Notes under the pieces: model-generated | Database searches by the model: none | Told to the model about the DNA's origin: nothing | Seen by the model: only the letters and a program-made list of their open reading frames with translations | Shown here: positions 1 to 8,188 of the stretch, one piece after another | How positions within the stretch are numbered: the first letter of the stretch is position 1 | Layout of the letters: each line of letters starts with the position of its first letter | Made by a program: the position numbers and the translations under genes | DNA from: Porticoccus sp038143955 | Lineage (GTDB): Bacteria; Pseudomonadota; Gammaproteobacteria; Pseudomonadales; Porticoccaceae | Length of the DNA stretch: 14,590 nt | Reading direction: 5' to 3' | Assembly (NCBI GenBank): GCA_038143955.1 | Contig: JAYQMT010000006.1 | Location: forward strand, 1-14,590

Positions 1-447
1 ACTAACCAATCAAGAAGAGTAGAAAGTAATTTATTAAATCAAAAATTTGACTATTATTTACCAAAAATAACAAAAAAGATTAATTCTATTCTTAAAGTAG
101 AAGTGTTTTTTCCTGGGTACATTTTTGTTAATACCAGTCTTGAAAGTTACTCAGCTCTAAAATATACGAGAAGGGAGTAGGAGATATTATAAAATTTGGA
201 GATAATATCCCCTGCATCTCTGATGAAGAAATTGAAGCCATGCAAATGGCAGAGGAAGCATCAAAAATAAATCCAGTAGCTTCACAAATACAAATAGGCC
301 AAGATGTCATGATTGCAAAGGGTTCTTTAGCAGGAATTGTTGCGAAAGTTTCCTCGCTTAATTCAAAACAACGAGTAGGCATACTTCTTTTCATTTCTTG
401 GTTCTGTGAGAAGAGTTAATGTCTCAGAAGAAGACCTTATCTTTTAA
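1..447 (+). CDS. RfaH/NusG-like transcription antiterminator, 5'-truncated, two frame breaks
   Basis: Specialised NusG paralogue that travels with RNA polymerase and suppresses termination in long polysaccharide operons. The window opens inside the N-terminal NGN domain, so roughly 10-15 residues are missing. Frame 1 reads Y-L-P-K-I near residue 20, then the hallmark FFPGYIFVN and TR. A break at about 171-175 (one base missing or two extra) moves to a frame reading GVGDIIKFGDNIP, the usual TxGVxxxVxFG segment. The C-terminal KOW-like part reads GQDVMIAKGSLAGIVAKV. A second break near 390-393 (one extra base) restores FLGSVRRVNVSEEDLIF and the stop at 445-447. Order and spacing match E. coli RfaH better than housekeeping NusG. 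Its place just upstream of an ops-like element suggests a dedicated local antiterminator such as ActX, LoaP or UpxY. Whether it fold-switches like RfaH cannot be told from sequence. Confidence 0.85.
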
Positions 448-453
448 GATGTA

Positions 454-482
454 TTGACTAAATAAACACATAATTATAAGAT
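454..482 (+). promoter_or_regulatory. Candidate sigma70 promoter of the polysaccharide operon
   Basis: TTGACT at 454-459 (5 of 6 to the -35 consensus) is followed after 17 bases by TAAGAT at 477-482. An alternative -10, TATAAG at 475-480, has a 15-base spacer. It begins just after the antiterminator stop codon (445-447) and faces the regulator and wzz genes. The start site would fall near 488-490, inside a perfect palindrome. Prediction by eye only; AT-rich DNA gives false promoters, but the position is apt. Confidence 0.5.
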
Positions 483-483
483 A

Positions 484-498
484 GTTCAATTGTTGAAC
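484..498. promoter_or_regulatory. 15-bp perfect palindrome at the predicted transcription start, candidate operator
   Basis: GTTCAA TTG TTGAAC is a perfect inverted repeat (6-bp arms, 3-base centre) immediately downstream of the candidate -10 box. A dimeric winged-helix protein bound here would block initiation. The next gene encodes a MarR-like regulator, so autoregulation is a reasonable inference, but no binding site for this family is known to me for comparison. Confidence 0.4.
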
Positions 499-503
499 GG
501 GAC

Positions 504-527
504 TAATTAAAATTATTATTTTAATTA
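504..527 (+). other. AT-only hairpin in the 5' leader
   Basis: TAATTAAAAT (504-513), loop TATT, then ATTTTAATTA (518-527): a perfect 10-bp stem with a 4-base loop, ending nine bases before the ops-like element. As RNA it would be weak because all pairs are A-U. It has no following U-tract, so it is not a normal terminator. It may be a pause or protein-binding site, or chance in AT-rich DNA. Confidence 0.35.
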
Positions 528-535
528 CAAATCCC

Positions 536-547
536 TGCGGTAGCTAT
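536..547 (+). promoter_or_regulatory. ops-like (RfaH recruitment / JUMPstart) element
   Basis: TGCGGTAGCTAT matches the E. coli ops element GGCGGTAGCGTG at positions 2-9 (GCGGTAGC). That includes the G2-C3/G8-C9 pairs that form the small non-template DNA hairpin read by RfaH. Positions 1 and 10-12 differ. It lies about 48 bases after the predicted transcription start, in an untranslated leader, in the sense orientation. It follows directly an RfaH-like gene and precedes a long co-oriented polysaccharide operon, exactly where ops elements act. Eight matching bases would be weak alone; the context makes it convincing. Confidence 0.65.
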
Positions 548-600
548 TTAATTCCATTATTTTTCATACATTGAATCACTACTGATAAACCAGTAATCTC

Positions 601-969
601 ATGACAAAAGAACAAATTATTACAGAAGATCAATTAGATCTTTTGCATATTATTGAAAAAGATGGCAAAGCATCTCAAAGAGCAATATCTCAAAACACCG
701 GCTTCAGCATAGGAAAGGTCAATTATTGTCTTAAAGCATTGATAGATATTGGTTTTATTAAAATAAATAACTTTAATAACTCAAACAATAAATTAAATTA
801 TGCATATATTTTAACGCCGAAGGGTATAAAAGAAAAAACAGCTATAACGCAGCAATTTATTGTCAAAAAGAAACAAGAATACGATAAACTTAACTCATAC
901 CTAAATATAATTTTTTTATGCAAGAAGAACATAGCAATAAACATTCCGATGATTTTGATGATGAAATAG
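601..969 (+). CDS. MarR-like EPS-associated winged-helix transcriptional regulator
   Basis: Small DNA-binding regulator of the family found at the head of proteobacterial exopolysaccharide/O-antigen operons (TIGR04176-like by recognition). Residues about 8-75 form a winged helix-turn-helix. Within it, SQRAISQNTGFSIGKVNYCL carries the recognition helix, and NNKLNYAYILTPKGIKEK the wing and the following helix, as typical of the family. The C-terminus would be a short coiled coil (EYDKLNSYLN). Only one in-frame ATG is available, with a stop 13 bases upstream; no clear Shine-Dalgarno is visible. The last ~28 residues look unlike the family and overlap the wzz start. Removing one T from the T7 run at 911-917 would give a normal end (…FYARRT) with a stop at 932-934. 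It probably senses or tunes operon expression, perhaps through the palindrome at 484-498. Confidence 0.85.
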   Translation: MTKEQIITEDQLDLLHIIEKDGKASQRAISQNTGFSIGKVNYCLKALIDIGFIKINNFNNSNNKLNYAYILTPKGIKEKTAITQQFIVKKKQEYDKLNSYLNIIFLCKKNIAINIPMILMMK

Positions 970-1864
970 ATCTTCGAGAACTTTTTTTATGTTCTATTTG
1001 AAGGAAAATGGATTATTGTTTCTATAACGACTTTTGTATCCATTATCGGCGTTATTTATAGTCTACTTTTACCAAATATATATGAATCTAGAGCTATGCT
1101 ATTTTCCGTAAATCCATCTAACGTTATTTCTGGATCTCTTGGAGGTTATAGTAGCCTTGCAGGGCTTGTGGGATAAACCTCCCTTCTGGTGGTGGTGATA
1201 GTAATTCTGCAAAAGCAATAGAAAAGATTAGCTCTTTCAGTTTCTTTGAGAACAACTTACTGCCAAATATTCACCTGCCAGATCTAATGGCAGTTAAATC
1301 TTGAACTCTAAAAAAAATACTCTGGCTTTTGATGATAGTATTTACGATACGAAAAGTAATACTTGGATTAGACACCATTCATATCCTAAGCAAAAAATAC
1401 CAAGTGCTCAAGAAAGCTTTGAAGTATTTAAAACCGAACACTTAAGTTTAAGTGAAGATAAAAAATCTGGCTTTTTCACCCTATCTATCAAACATCAATC
1501 ACCATTTATTGCGAAGCAATGGGTTGAGTTGGTTGTTAATGAAGTTAATGCTTTTTATAGACAAAAAGATAAATTAGAGTCAGAAAGGGCTGTTAATTAT
1601 CTTAATCAAGAAATTTCAATGACTAGTTTATCCGAAGTTAAAGAAGCTTTAGCACAACTTTTGCAAGAAGAAACTAAAAAATTAACCCTAATTGAAGCCA
1701 ATCAGTATTATGTTTTTGATTACATTGATCCTCCTGCGGTAATGGAAAAAAAATCAGAGCCAAGTAGAGCTTTAATTTGTATCCTAAGCGCTCTATTGGG
1801 AGGGATGCTAAGTATTTTATTTGTGCTTATAAGACATTACGCAACCAAACAAAAGGTCGCCTAA
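918..1864 (+). CDS. wzz: Wzz-type polysaccharide chain-length determinant, three frame breaks
   Basis: Inner-membrane co-polymerase that sets modal chain length of Wzy products. From ATG 918 the start reads DDEIDLRELF and then, after a break in the T7 run 982-988 (one T too many), VLFEGKW and the first membrane segment at about residues 30-53. This is the standard Wzz N-terminus. The frame breaks again near 1168-1172 (one base missing, before GINLPSGGGDSNSAKAIE). It breaks once more at 1302-1304, where a TGA stands for an expected TGG (KS-W-NSKKN, one base missing). The periplasmic, partly helical middle is followed by the proline-containing DPPAVMEKKSEPSRA and a C-terminal membrane helix (LICILSALLGGMLSILFVLI). 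The reconstructed length of about 315 residues is normal. It starts inside the end of the MarR-like gene, so the two are probably translationally coupled. Confidence 0.88.
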
Positions 1865-2034
1865 GTTTTTAGATCTGAATTAATAAATTTAAATAAAACC
1901 TTTTAAGAAAGCAGTATTTTTAAGATGTCTCCTGGCCATGTTTATAGGATTATAGCCTTCTTCACATTATGGGTTACCTCTGAGATGTTTAATAGAACTC
2001 TATGTCTACTGCAAAAATATTATATGGATTTTAA

Positions 2035-3043
2035 ATGAAAGTATTAGTAACCGGTGGTGCGGGTTACATTGGGAGTAACACATTGGTGGAGCTAATTGCA
2101 GCTGGCCATGAAATCTTTGTAGTTGATAACTTAGTTAATGGAAAAAAATCTACCATTGATGCTGTTATGAATATAAGCAATCAACGATTTGTTTTTTTTG
2201 ATTGCGATATTACAAATCGTGAAAACCTAAGTTGCCTGCTTGACAAAGTAAAGCCTGATGTGGTCATGCACTTTGCAGGTGTAAAATCAGTGAATGAAAG
2301 TATTAGCAATCCTATTTACTATTATGATAACAATTTTTATGGAACCTCATGCTTGCTCCACTCGATGGATCAAGTTGGATGTAAGAAAATTATTTTTTCT
2401 TCGTCAGCTACTGTGTACGATCCAAAAGGAGAACCTCCATATACTGAATCTCATCCCACCCGACCAATTAATCCATACGGTCGATCAAAGCTATTTTCAG
2501 AAAATATTTTAGAAGACTGGGCATCTCTGGATAGAGATAGAAGCGCAATTTGCTTGCGTTATTTCAATCCTGCAGGAGCTCATACATCAGGTGCTTTAGG
2601 TGAAGACCCAAGAGTGGAGCCGACTAACCTAATGCCGATAATCCTTAAAGTTGCAAGTCAATCAATTGAGCGGCTAAATGTTTTTGGAGGAGACTATCCT
2701 ACTGATGATGGATCCTGTGAACGAGATTATATTCATGTAACTGATCTGGCGAAAGGCCATGTTGCTGCTCTAGACAGAGTAAGGTCTTTACTTGGTTACA
2801 ATATATTTAATCTTGGCTCAGGGGAACCTACCTCGGTTTTAGATCTGGTTATGAAGTTTTCTTTAGTTACAGGTGTGGAAATTCCCTACCAAATCGTCAG
2901 CAGGCGTCTGGGGAGACTCTCCGAGGTCGTGGGCAAGTGTTGAGAAATCTAAACGTATATTAGGTTGGCAGACAGTGGAAAGTTTAGATTCAATTATATA
3001 TGATTCTTTCAATTGGCTAACCAAAAATTCAAAAGATTCTTAG
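2035..3043 (+). CDS. galE: UDP-glucose 4-epimerase (GalE), one frame break near the C-terminus
   Basis: NAD-dependent short-chain dehydrogenase/reductase-family epimerase interconverting UDP-Glc/UDP-Gal (or the N-acetyl forms), supplying galactose-type donors. The Rossmann motif TGGAGYIGSN sits at residues 6-15. The catalytic Ser/Tyr/Lys set is in SSSATVY (about 122-128) and YGRSK (Y148, K152). ESISNPIYYYDNN, LRYFNPAGAH and RDYIHVTDLAKGH are classic GalE signatures. At the G4 run 2910-2913 one extra G sends the frame to a stop at 2941-2943. Dropping it gives GDSPRSWASVEKSKRILGW and a stop at 3041-3043, about 335 residues and normal for GalE. A gap of 170 bases after wzz and 135 bases before the next gene sets it apart from the tightly packed genes downstream. 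Glc versus GlcNAc preference cannot be decided by eye. Confidence 0.93.
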
Positions 3044-3178
3044 GGTTACCTGACGATAGTTCTTTCGCTTTAAGTCACTAATTTCTCGGTTCCAATTTGA
3101 GTGAAATTATTTTTTTAAAAGGAGTTCGTGGAGACAATTTGCCCACGTTCATATTGGCTAGGTCTTTATATTTATACT

Positions 3179-4296
3179 ATGAAAAATATTGCAATTATTA
3201 CATCAAGTGAATTTCCAGCTTGTGAAGGTATTGGCACCTATGTAATGTCATTAGCGCGCATTGCTGTTGCCAAGGGACACAAGGTAACTATAATCTCTCG
3301 ATCACCGATATCTCCAGAATTGAAAGATAATGGTGATCAAGGAATAGATTTCCTAGAGATAAGAACACTAAAAATTCCAATTTTTAACAATATTATCTTT
3401 GCCAGAAAACTTAAGCAGTTAATTAGTCAACATCAGTTTGATGTAGTAAACATTCAAACTCCTCTAGTGTATTTTCCCAGAATGGGCGGTTTCAAGACCA
3501 ATATATTGGTAACCGTGCATTCAACAATGAGGTTCGACACAGCCCATATTGAGGTTGTGTCATTAAAGGCTGCTCTCAACAAGCTCGCCGGGCTAACGTA
3601 TAGTCCACTTTTCGAAAATCACTTATTTAAAATGGCAAACAAGATAATATGTGTTAGCGATGATGTGCGCGCTGAAGTATGTAGATATGGAAAAAAATTT
3701 GGAGAAAAACACTAGTTATTCCAAATTGTATTGATTTTGATATTTTTTATCCACATAAAAAAAACAGAGGAAATCAAATTTTATGCATCGGCAGAATTGG
3801 CTATAGAAAAGGTATATTGAATATGGCAAGAGCCATAAGTTTGAAGAGCCGAGAGCTGCGAAATACTGGCTATAAAATTCTCTTTGTAGGTCATGGTCCA
3901 TTGATTCCAGATCTTAAGCGTTTCATTAAAGAAAAAGAGTTAAGTGATTTAGTTGAAATTTATAGTGTTACGCAAGCTGAAGTACCCGCTCTTATGTCTG
4001 AAAGTAAATTCTCGATGATGTGTTCCACTTATGAAACTGGTCCACGCGTTGTTTTGGAGGCGATGGCTTGTGCGACTCCTGTAATAGCAACGTCTGTTGG
4101 ATTGGTTAAAAATTTTCCAAATGATATATTCATAAAAGTTGATGATTCATCCGTGGAACAAATTTGTGAGGCATTAATTAGAGCTATAGAGCTAAGTCAA
4201 GAAGAATACTATTATATGTCACGTCGAGCTCTTGAGTACGTGCAGTCCAACCATGATATCGAAAAAGTATGGAGTGAGTATTATAATGTCTTCTAA
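3179..4296 (+). CDS. GT4-family glycosyltransferase, one frame break
   Basis: Retaining GT-B glycosyltransferase acting on the lipid-linked repeat unit at the cytoplasmic face; sugar unknown. The N-terminal domain opens MKNIAIITSS…EGIGTYV, the usual acceptor-side glycine loop. The C-terminal donor domain has RIGYRKG, the sugar-nucleotide E-x7-E motif in YETGPRVVLEAMA (about residue 285) and ATPVIATSVG. The break is in the A5 run 3705-3709 (one A missing): before it reads YGKKFGE, after it TLVIPNCIDFDIF, the conserved linker. Reconstructed length is about 372 residues. The ATG at 3179 was chosen because it gives the canonical N-terminus. However, the only good Shine-Dalgarno (AAAAGGAG, 3117-3124) lies 54 bases upstream and only three bases before an in-frame GTG at 3128, so the true start is uncertain. 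The end overlaps the next gene by 11 bases. Confidence 0.88.
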
Positions 4297-5327
4297 ATCT
4301 GTATATATAGTTCTTAAAAATTATAACAACAAAACTAAGTTAAGGCAGCCTTGGTATTCTGCCTCTTTTCTCATAACTAAGCTTGAGATGGCGGGAAAGA
4401 AAGTAACCGTTGTAGACGCTTTAGATGATTTGGTAGATGTCAAGGATTCTATTATTTTAAAGTTTTTTTCAATGAGTGATGTCATTAAGCCATCAAAAAG
4501 CATAATCGTCGATAATAAGTTTGTATTTATAATGAGTTTTCCGGTTCTTGGTGTGAAGGATTTGTTATCAATACGTGGAAGGACGCTATTAAGCCATTTT
4601 ATGGAATTCCACAGAATTCTTATATTCTCACTGTTTTTTAAGAGAATTTTCCTCCTTACTGCTAACAAAAAAAATATATCCTACTGGTGCCTATCGGATT
4701 ACATGCAGAAATTATTGTCTGACAATGGTTTTACAACACAAAGATTTATTCCATATATAGACGATTTAAAGCCAGGAACACTGAAAAATACGCTTTCCGG
4801 AAAGCGAGGTAATAGGATTTGGTTATGTTGGGCCCGCATATTTTAGCCGGTGTTTTGATGTTGCTATTTGCGCTCTATCCAAATTGAGTAGTCACTATAA
4901 AAATATAAACAGTTATCTGTTGATGAGAAATGAAAGTAAGAAAACTGAAAAATTTACAAAAGAGCTTTTAGACCAGTATCCGATTCAACGTTTATGCCTT
5001 AAGATGGGTATGTTATCGAGATCCGAGCTTAACAAGTTGATGGAAAAGATTGATGTGCTAATCATCCCTTTTGATCTGGTTATGTCTGAACTCCCGATCG
5101 TTTGCTTGGAAGCATTAAGGCTGGGGAAAGTTGTGATAACATCCAAATCATGTGGTATTCAGGATATTTTTGCGAACTCTGCTAACTTTAAAGTCGTCGA
5201 TAGTCCGCAAGAAGTATTCAATATATGTGAGAAAATTGTAAGTAATGGAAAGTTTGAGCCCGCCGATTGTGGCATTCAATTTAGTTCTATATCAGATATC
5301 AACAGCTGTGCTTTGAGGTCATTGTGA
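4286..5327 (+). CDS. GT-B glycosyltransferase (GT4-like), one frame break
   Basis: Probable second glycosyltransferase of the repeat unit. The N-terminal half (MSSKSVYIVLKNYNN…) has a Rossmann-like start and the conserved-looking KPSKSIIVDNKFVFIMSF, but is otherwise divergent. The C-terminal half reads GFGYVGPAYFSRCFDVAI and then IIPFDLVMSELPIVCLEALR followed by LGKVVITSKSCGIQDIF. This is the GT-B donor-site layout, with E-x6-E (about residues 267-274) in place of the usual E-x7-E. One extra base between about 4791 and 4802 breaks the frame; the first part stops at 4844-4846. Reconstructed length is about 346 residues. ATG 4286 overlaps the upstream stop, and the stop codon overlaps the next GTG start (GTGA), indicating translational coupling. 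Donor and linkage cannot be inferred. Confidence 0.75.
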
Positions 5328-5962
5328 GAAAAAAAAGAAATAACGATATATTGCCCCTCTTCTTGGCAAATAATAGATTGGTGATGGCTATTCGAAATTT
5401 TATTTTCCAAGGCTTTATGTATATGACGTGGGCCGAGAGGGTTTATAAAATTGCTTTTAGTTTAATTTTTATAACTTTGCTCTCTGGTAGTTTGAATATT
5501 TACTTGGCACTTTGTGTTGCACATTTCCTTAACTACCTCTTGAACGGTCAATTCTTTGTTTTAGCTCGGTATTTGTTTAGCTCTTCATTGATGACCCGCA
5601 GAAAGATATTAAAAGTTATAAATCTCTGCGGTAAGCTTAAAAGGAGTTTTGGAATTCTTGATGTGTTAGTGACTGGAAGCGGTTCACGTAATGCAATGTC
5701 TAGCAGAAGTGATTTGGATTTGAGGGTTTATCATAGCTCAGATTTTTTCTCTGTCGTGAAGGCTCTTGTTTATGCAAATATTTTAAGGGCATATGGAACG
5801 CTCATAGGTTGCGCGGTCGACGTATATTCCTTTAATGATCCGCTTTTTATAGAAAAGTTAGATTCTGAAGAGATCCCTATAAGTCTTTTTCATTGCAAAA
5901 TTCTCAAGTCAAGCGCGCTGATCGATTTTTCTTATGAGAAATTTGATCCCGTTATAAAATAA
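5324..5962 (+). CDS. Membrane-anchored Pol-beta-superfamily nucleotidyltransferase, intact
   Basis: 212 residues. A hydrophobic stretch at about residues 43-73 (KIAFSLIFITLLSG… through ALCVAHFLNYLL) suggests one or two membrane segments. A minimal nucleotidyltransferase domain follows. G118-S119, ten residues, then D130-L-D132-L fits the superfamily pattern hG[GS]x(9-13)Dh[DE]h. A third acidic residue, D166 in AVDVYSF, completes the metal-binding triad, so the domain looks catalytically competent. Such domains move an NMP from NTP to protein, RNA or a small molecule; the substrate here is unknown. GTG 5324 overlaps the preceding stop (GTGA), and two bases separate its stop from the next gene, a P-loop kinase-like protein. 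Tight packing inside the locus argues that it acts on the glycan or a donor rather than being a toxin-antitoxin stray. Fold assignment is fairly sure; role is not. Confidence 0.75.
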   Translation: MRKKRNNDILPLFLANNRLVMAIRNFIFQGFMYMTWAERVYKIAFSLIFITLLSGSLNIYLALCVAHFLNYLLNGQFFVLARYLFSSSLMTRRKILKVINLCGKLKRSFGILDVLVTGSGSRNAMSSRSDLDLRVYHSSDFFSVVKALVYANILRAYGTLIGCAVDVYSFNDPLFIEKLDSEEIPISLFHCKILKSSALIDFSYEKFDPVIK

Positions 5963-5963
5963 A

Positions 5964-6600
5964 ATGAAAACATTTGTTTTATCTGGTGCTGATGGAACTG
6001 GCAAGAGTACTCAAGCCGCCTTGCTAGTTAAGCACATCAGGAAAGCGACAGATCAGAATGTGATTTTGGTTTGGAAGCGGCATATGAGATTCTTTTGCCA
6101 AATTTTTCAACTTAATTATGCGAATCACAGGGCGTAACAGGAAAGTGTCCCATAATTGGGGTGTTATGGGATACCACGATTATGATTTTATGCTGGGCTA
6201 TCTTTATATCCTATTGTCTTGGATTGATTGGTTTTTAATAGCGGGAAAAATGAGGATAGGCAGAATTCTCAAACCTTCTAGACATATCGTTGTGTATGAC
6301 CGTCATTTACCTGATCTGGTAGCAGACCTGATCCTGGCAACAAATAAACAACAATTTATATATCGTCTCTTTGACCATCAAATGAAGCGATTTGTAAATA
6401 AAAACGCTGTCTTAATAGTGAGTTGCTGTCCTGAAATTGCTAGAACTCGTCGGCCTGATCTATGTGATGATGAATTGTACTTTAAACGCGACGCATGTTA
6501 TAGGTCTATTGCCAAACGCTATAATATTAAATGCGTTTCAACGTCTGACAAGAACGCCGATGAATCTTTTTTGGAGATTGTCGACATTTTACAACTTTAA
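5964..6600 (+). CDS. Thymidylate-kinase-like P-loop protein, one frame break
   Basis: About 211 residues after reconstruction. The Walker A loop GADGTGKST occupies residues 8-16. VVYDRHLPDLVADL near residue 110 matches the DR motif of nucleoside-monophosphate kinases of the Tmk type, and the C-terminal FKRDACYRSIAKRYNIKCVST resembles their last helices. The break is in the T4 run 6093-6096 (one T too many): before it reads VWKRHMRFF, after it AKFFNLIMRITGRNRKVSHN. The middle carries aromatic, hydrophobic segments (YDYDFMLGYLYILLSWIDWF) not seen in housekeeping Tmk. With its position among glycosyltransferases, this suggests a specialised kinase. It starts two bases after the nucleotidyltransferase gene, so the pair is probably functionally linked. 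Phosphoryl acceptor unknown; a polyol, sugar, lipid or nucleotide is possible. Confidence 0.72.
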
Positions 6601-6613
6601 ATAAGAGAAACTA

Positions 6614-7754
6614 ATGACAAACAAAGTAGATATTGTTTTGGTTTATCAAAACAACCCCTTCGACAATGGCCAAGGTGGAGGAAATATTTATGTGCGAAAT
6701 TTGTTCTGGCAGCTCAAGGCTAGCGATCAAGTTGTTGTCCATTATTGGGGGAGCTTTACCGAAAGCCGTATAGATTTTACCAACTTGACACACTCAAAAA
6801 ATTACCTAATTTTTTGGTTACGTTTTCTTTTTTAAGTTATTTAATAAAAAATTTGAAAGAAATACGGTATTGCACTTCCATAGACTTTATTTTGCAATGA
6901 CAGCTCACTTTATCATACGACTATTAAGAAAAAAAAATGTTAGCGTTGTGACAACAGTGCATGGAGAGACATTCCACAATTATAAAGTAAATATGCCGCA
7001 CTTATTTTTTAGAATAACTTTTCCAATTTTACGTTATCTAGAGGGCCGCTGTTTCGCTAGCCTTAAAGGTAGAGTGTGTTTTGTATCTGAGAGGAATAAA
7101 GAGTTTTTTATTCGGCGACATAAAAAAATTACCTCCAAAATTTCAGATGCCCCTGTTTTTTCATCGCTGATCAACTTTCCGGTTGTATTTGAAGCTGAGA
7201 AACAAAATTATTTCTGCATGTTAGGACGTTTGAGCGAAGTTAAGGACCACGACTTTATACTTCGTACTATTTTAGAATATCGTGAAGTACTCAGAGCATC
7301 AAATTTTATTCTTCGAATTTTTGGTGATGGGGAGTTACGACAGGTTTTAGAATCTTTTGTGGTTAAGAATCAATTGAATGATTTGATAGTTTTAGAGGGT
7401 GAGATCGAAAATAATTCTGTCCCTGCCATGCTCACTGCTAGCAAGGGATTACTCTTGACATCAAAAAACGAAGCGGCACCAACAGTAATACTCGAGGCGA
7501 TTGCATGTAAGTGCCCTGTATTTTCTACTGATGTTGGTTTTGCTAATGAAGTCCTTGCTAATACTTCGCTTGGGCTTGTCCTTCCAAGGGAGCCCAGTGC
7601 CTTTGTGGATGCTATTTTGAATGTCGATGAAATAGAAATTAATTCAAATGAGCAGGTTAGTGCTCTTGATGCGAGAAGCCCTTCGGTAATTCAGCGACGA
7701 TACATAGATGAGCTGTATCTCTCTGTTATAGGAAATGGCCCAAATATATCATGA
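6614..7754 (+). CDS. GT4-family glycosyltransferase, one frame break
   Basis: Retaining GT-B glycosyltransferase, about 379 residues. The N-terminus reads VDIVLVYQNNPFDNGQGGGN followed by IYVRNLF, the glycine-rich acceptor loop. The T6 run at 6828-6833 holds one extra T; removing it joins FWLRFLF to KLFNKKFERNTVLHFHR in one open frame. The rest is ordinary GT4: TTVHGETFHNYK, FCMLGRLSEVKDHDF, LRIFGDGELRQ, and the donor-site E-x7-E in NEAAPTVILEAIACKCPVFS (about residue 285). No strong Shine-Dalgarno precedes the ATG. Its ATGA end overlaps the start of the PssD-like gene. The specific sugar cannot be inferred. Confidence 0.88.
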
Positions 7755-8188
7755 GTGTTTATCTGATTTGCTCTGCAGGAGGTCATTTAACAGAGTTGCT
7801 TTATGCTACAGGTGATAGTCTAGACTCGCATGATGTTACTTTGCTTACGTATGAGGATATGGGTATCAAAAATGTAACTTTCATTGAAATAGTTAATCCC
7901 CATCGTTCACCAATAAGGTTTGTAATTTGTGCTCTGCAGACTCTCAAAATTTTTCTTCAAAGACCACCGACGGTTGTTATTTCTAGCGGCGCAGGGATCG
8001 CTATTCCAGGTATTGTATTGGCCAAATCTATTTTTCGTGCAAAAGTTATCTTTATTGAGTCGCTCGCTTACATCAATAAATCAACATATACAGGGCGTAT
8101 TGCATACCATTTCTCAGATGTATTTTTCGTTCAGCACAAAGATCTCCTAAAGACTTATAAAAAAGCCATTTTAGGGCGGCTTCTATGA
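7751..8188 (+). CDS. pssD: PssD/Alg14-like glycosyltransferase subunit, intact
   Basis: 145 residues, the N-terminal (acceptor and membrane-anchoring) half of a split GT-B enzyme homologous to eukaryotic Alg14. Signatures: LICSAGGHLTELL at the start (the GGH loop), ISSGAGIAIPGIVLAKSIF and ESLAYINKSTYTGRIAYHFS. It works only as a heterodimer with the Alg13-like partner encoded next, adding one sugar to the undecaprenyl-linked chain at the inner face of the membrane. The start overlaps the upstream stop (ATGA) and the end overlaps the next start (ATGA), fitting co-translation of a two-subunit enzyme. The symbol follows the family name used in rhizobia; the sugar transferred is not known. Confidence 0.87.
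   Translation: MSVYLICSAGGHLTELLYATGDSLDSHDVTLLTYEDMGIKNVTFIEIVNPHRSPIRFVICALQTLKIFLQRPPTVVISSGAGIAIPGIVLAKSIFRAKVIFIESLAYINKSTYTGRIAYHFSDVFFVQHKDLLKTYKKAILGRLL

Noticed and set aside
128..394. Minus-strand open frame opposite the antiterminator gene
   Set aside because: No recognisable domain or ribosome-binding site; it lies fully antisense to the NGN/KOW coding region.
1925..2038. 37-codon + strand open frame between wzz and galE whose TGA overlaps the galE ATG
   Set aside because: The overlap is suggestive, but there is no Shine-Dalgarno, no recognisable composition and the length is expected by chance in AT-rich DNA.
2294..2512. Second + strand open frame inside galE
   Set aside because: It is an out-of-frame reading of the well-supported GalE coding sequence.
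3126..3146. CGTGG…CCACG inverted repeat before the first GT4 gene
   Set aside because: Only five pairs around an 11-base loop with no T-tract; chance is likely.
4321..4668. Minus-strand open frame of 115 codons inside the second glycosyltransferase
   Set aside because: Antisense shadow of a real gene with no family features; all neighbours are on the + strand. The similar case at 10144-10404 opposite the acetyltransferase is rejected for the same reason.
5964..6600. Housekeeping thymidylate kinase
   Set aside because: The P-loop and DR motif fit, but the middle is aromatic-rich and unlike Tmk, and the gene is embedded in a glycan operon.
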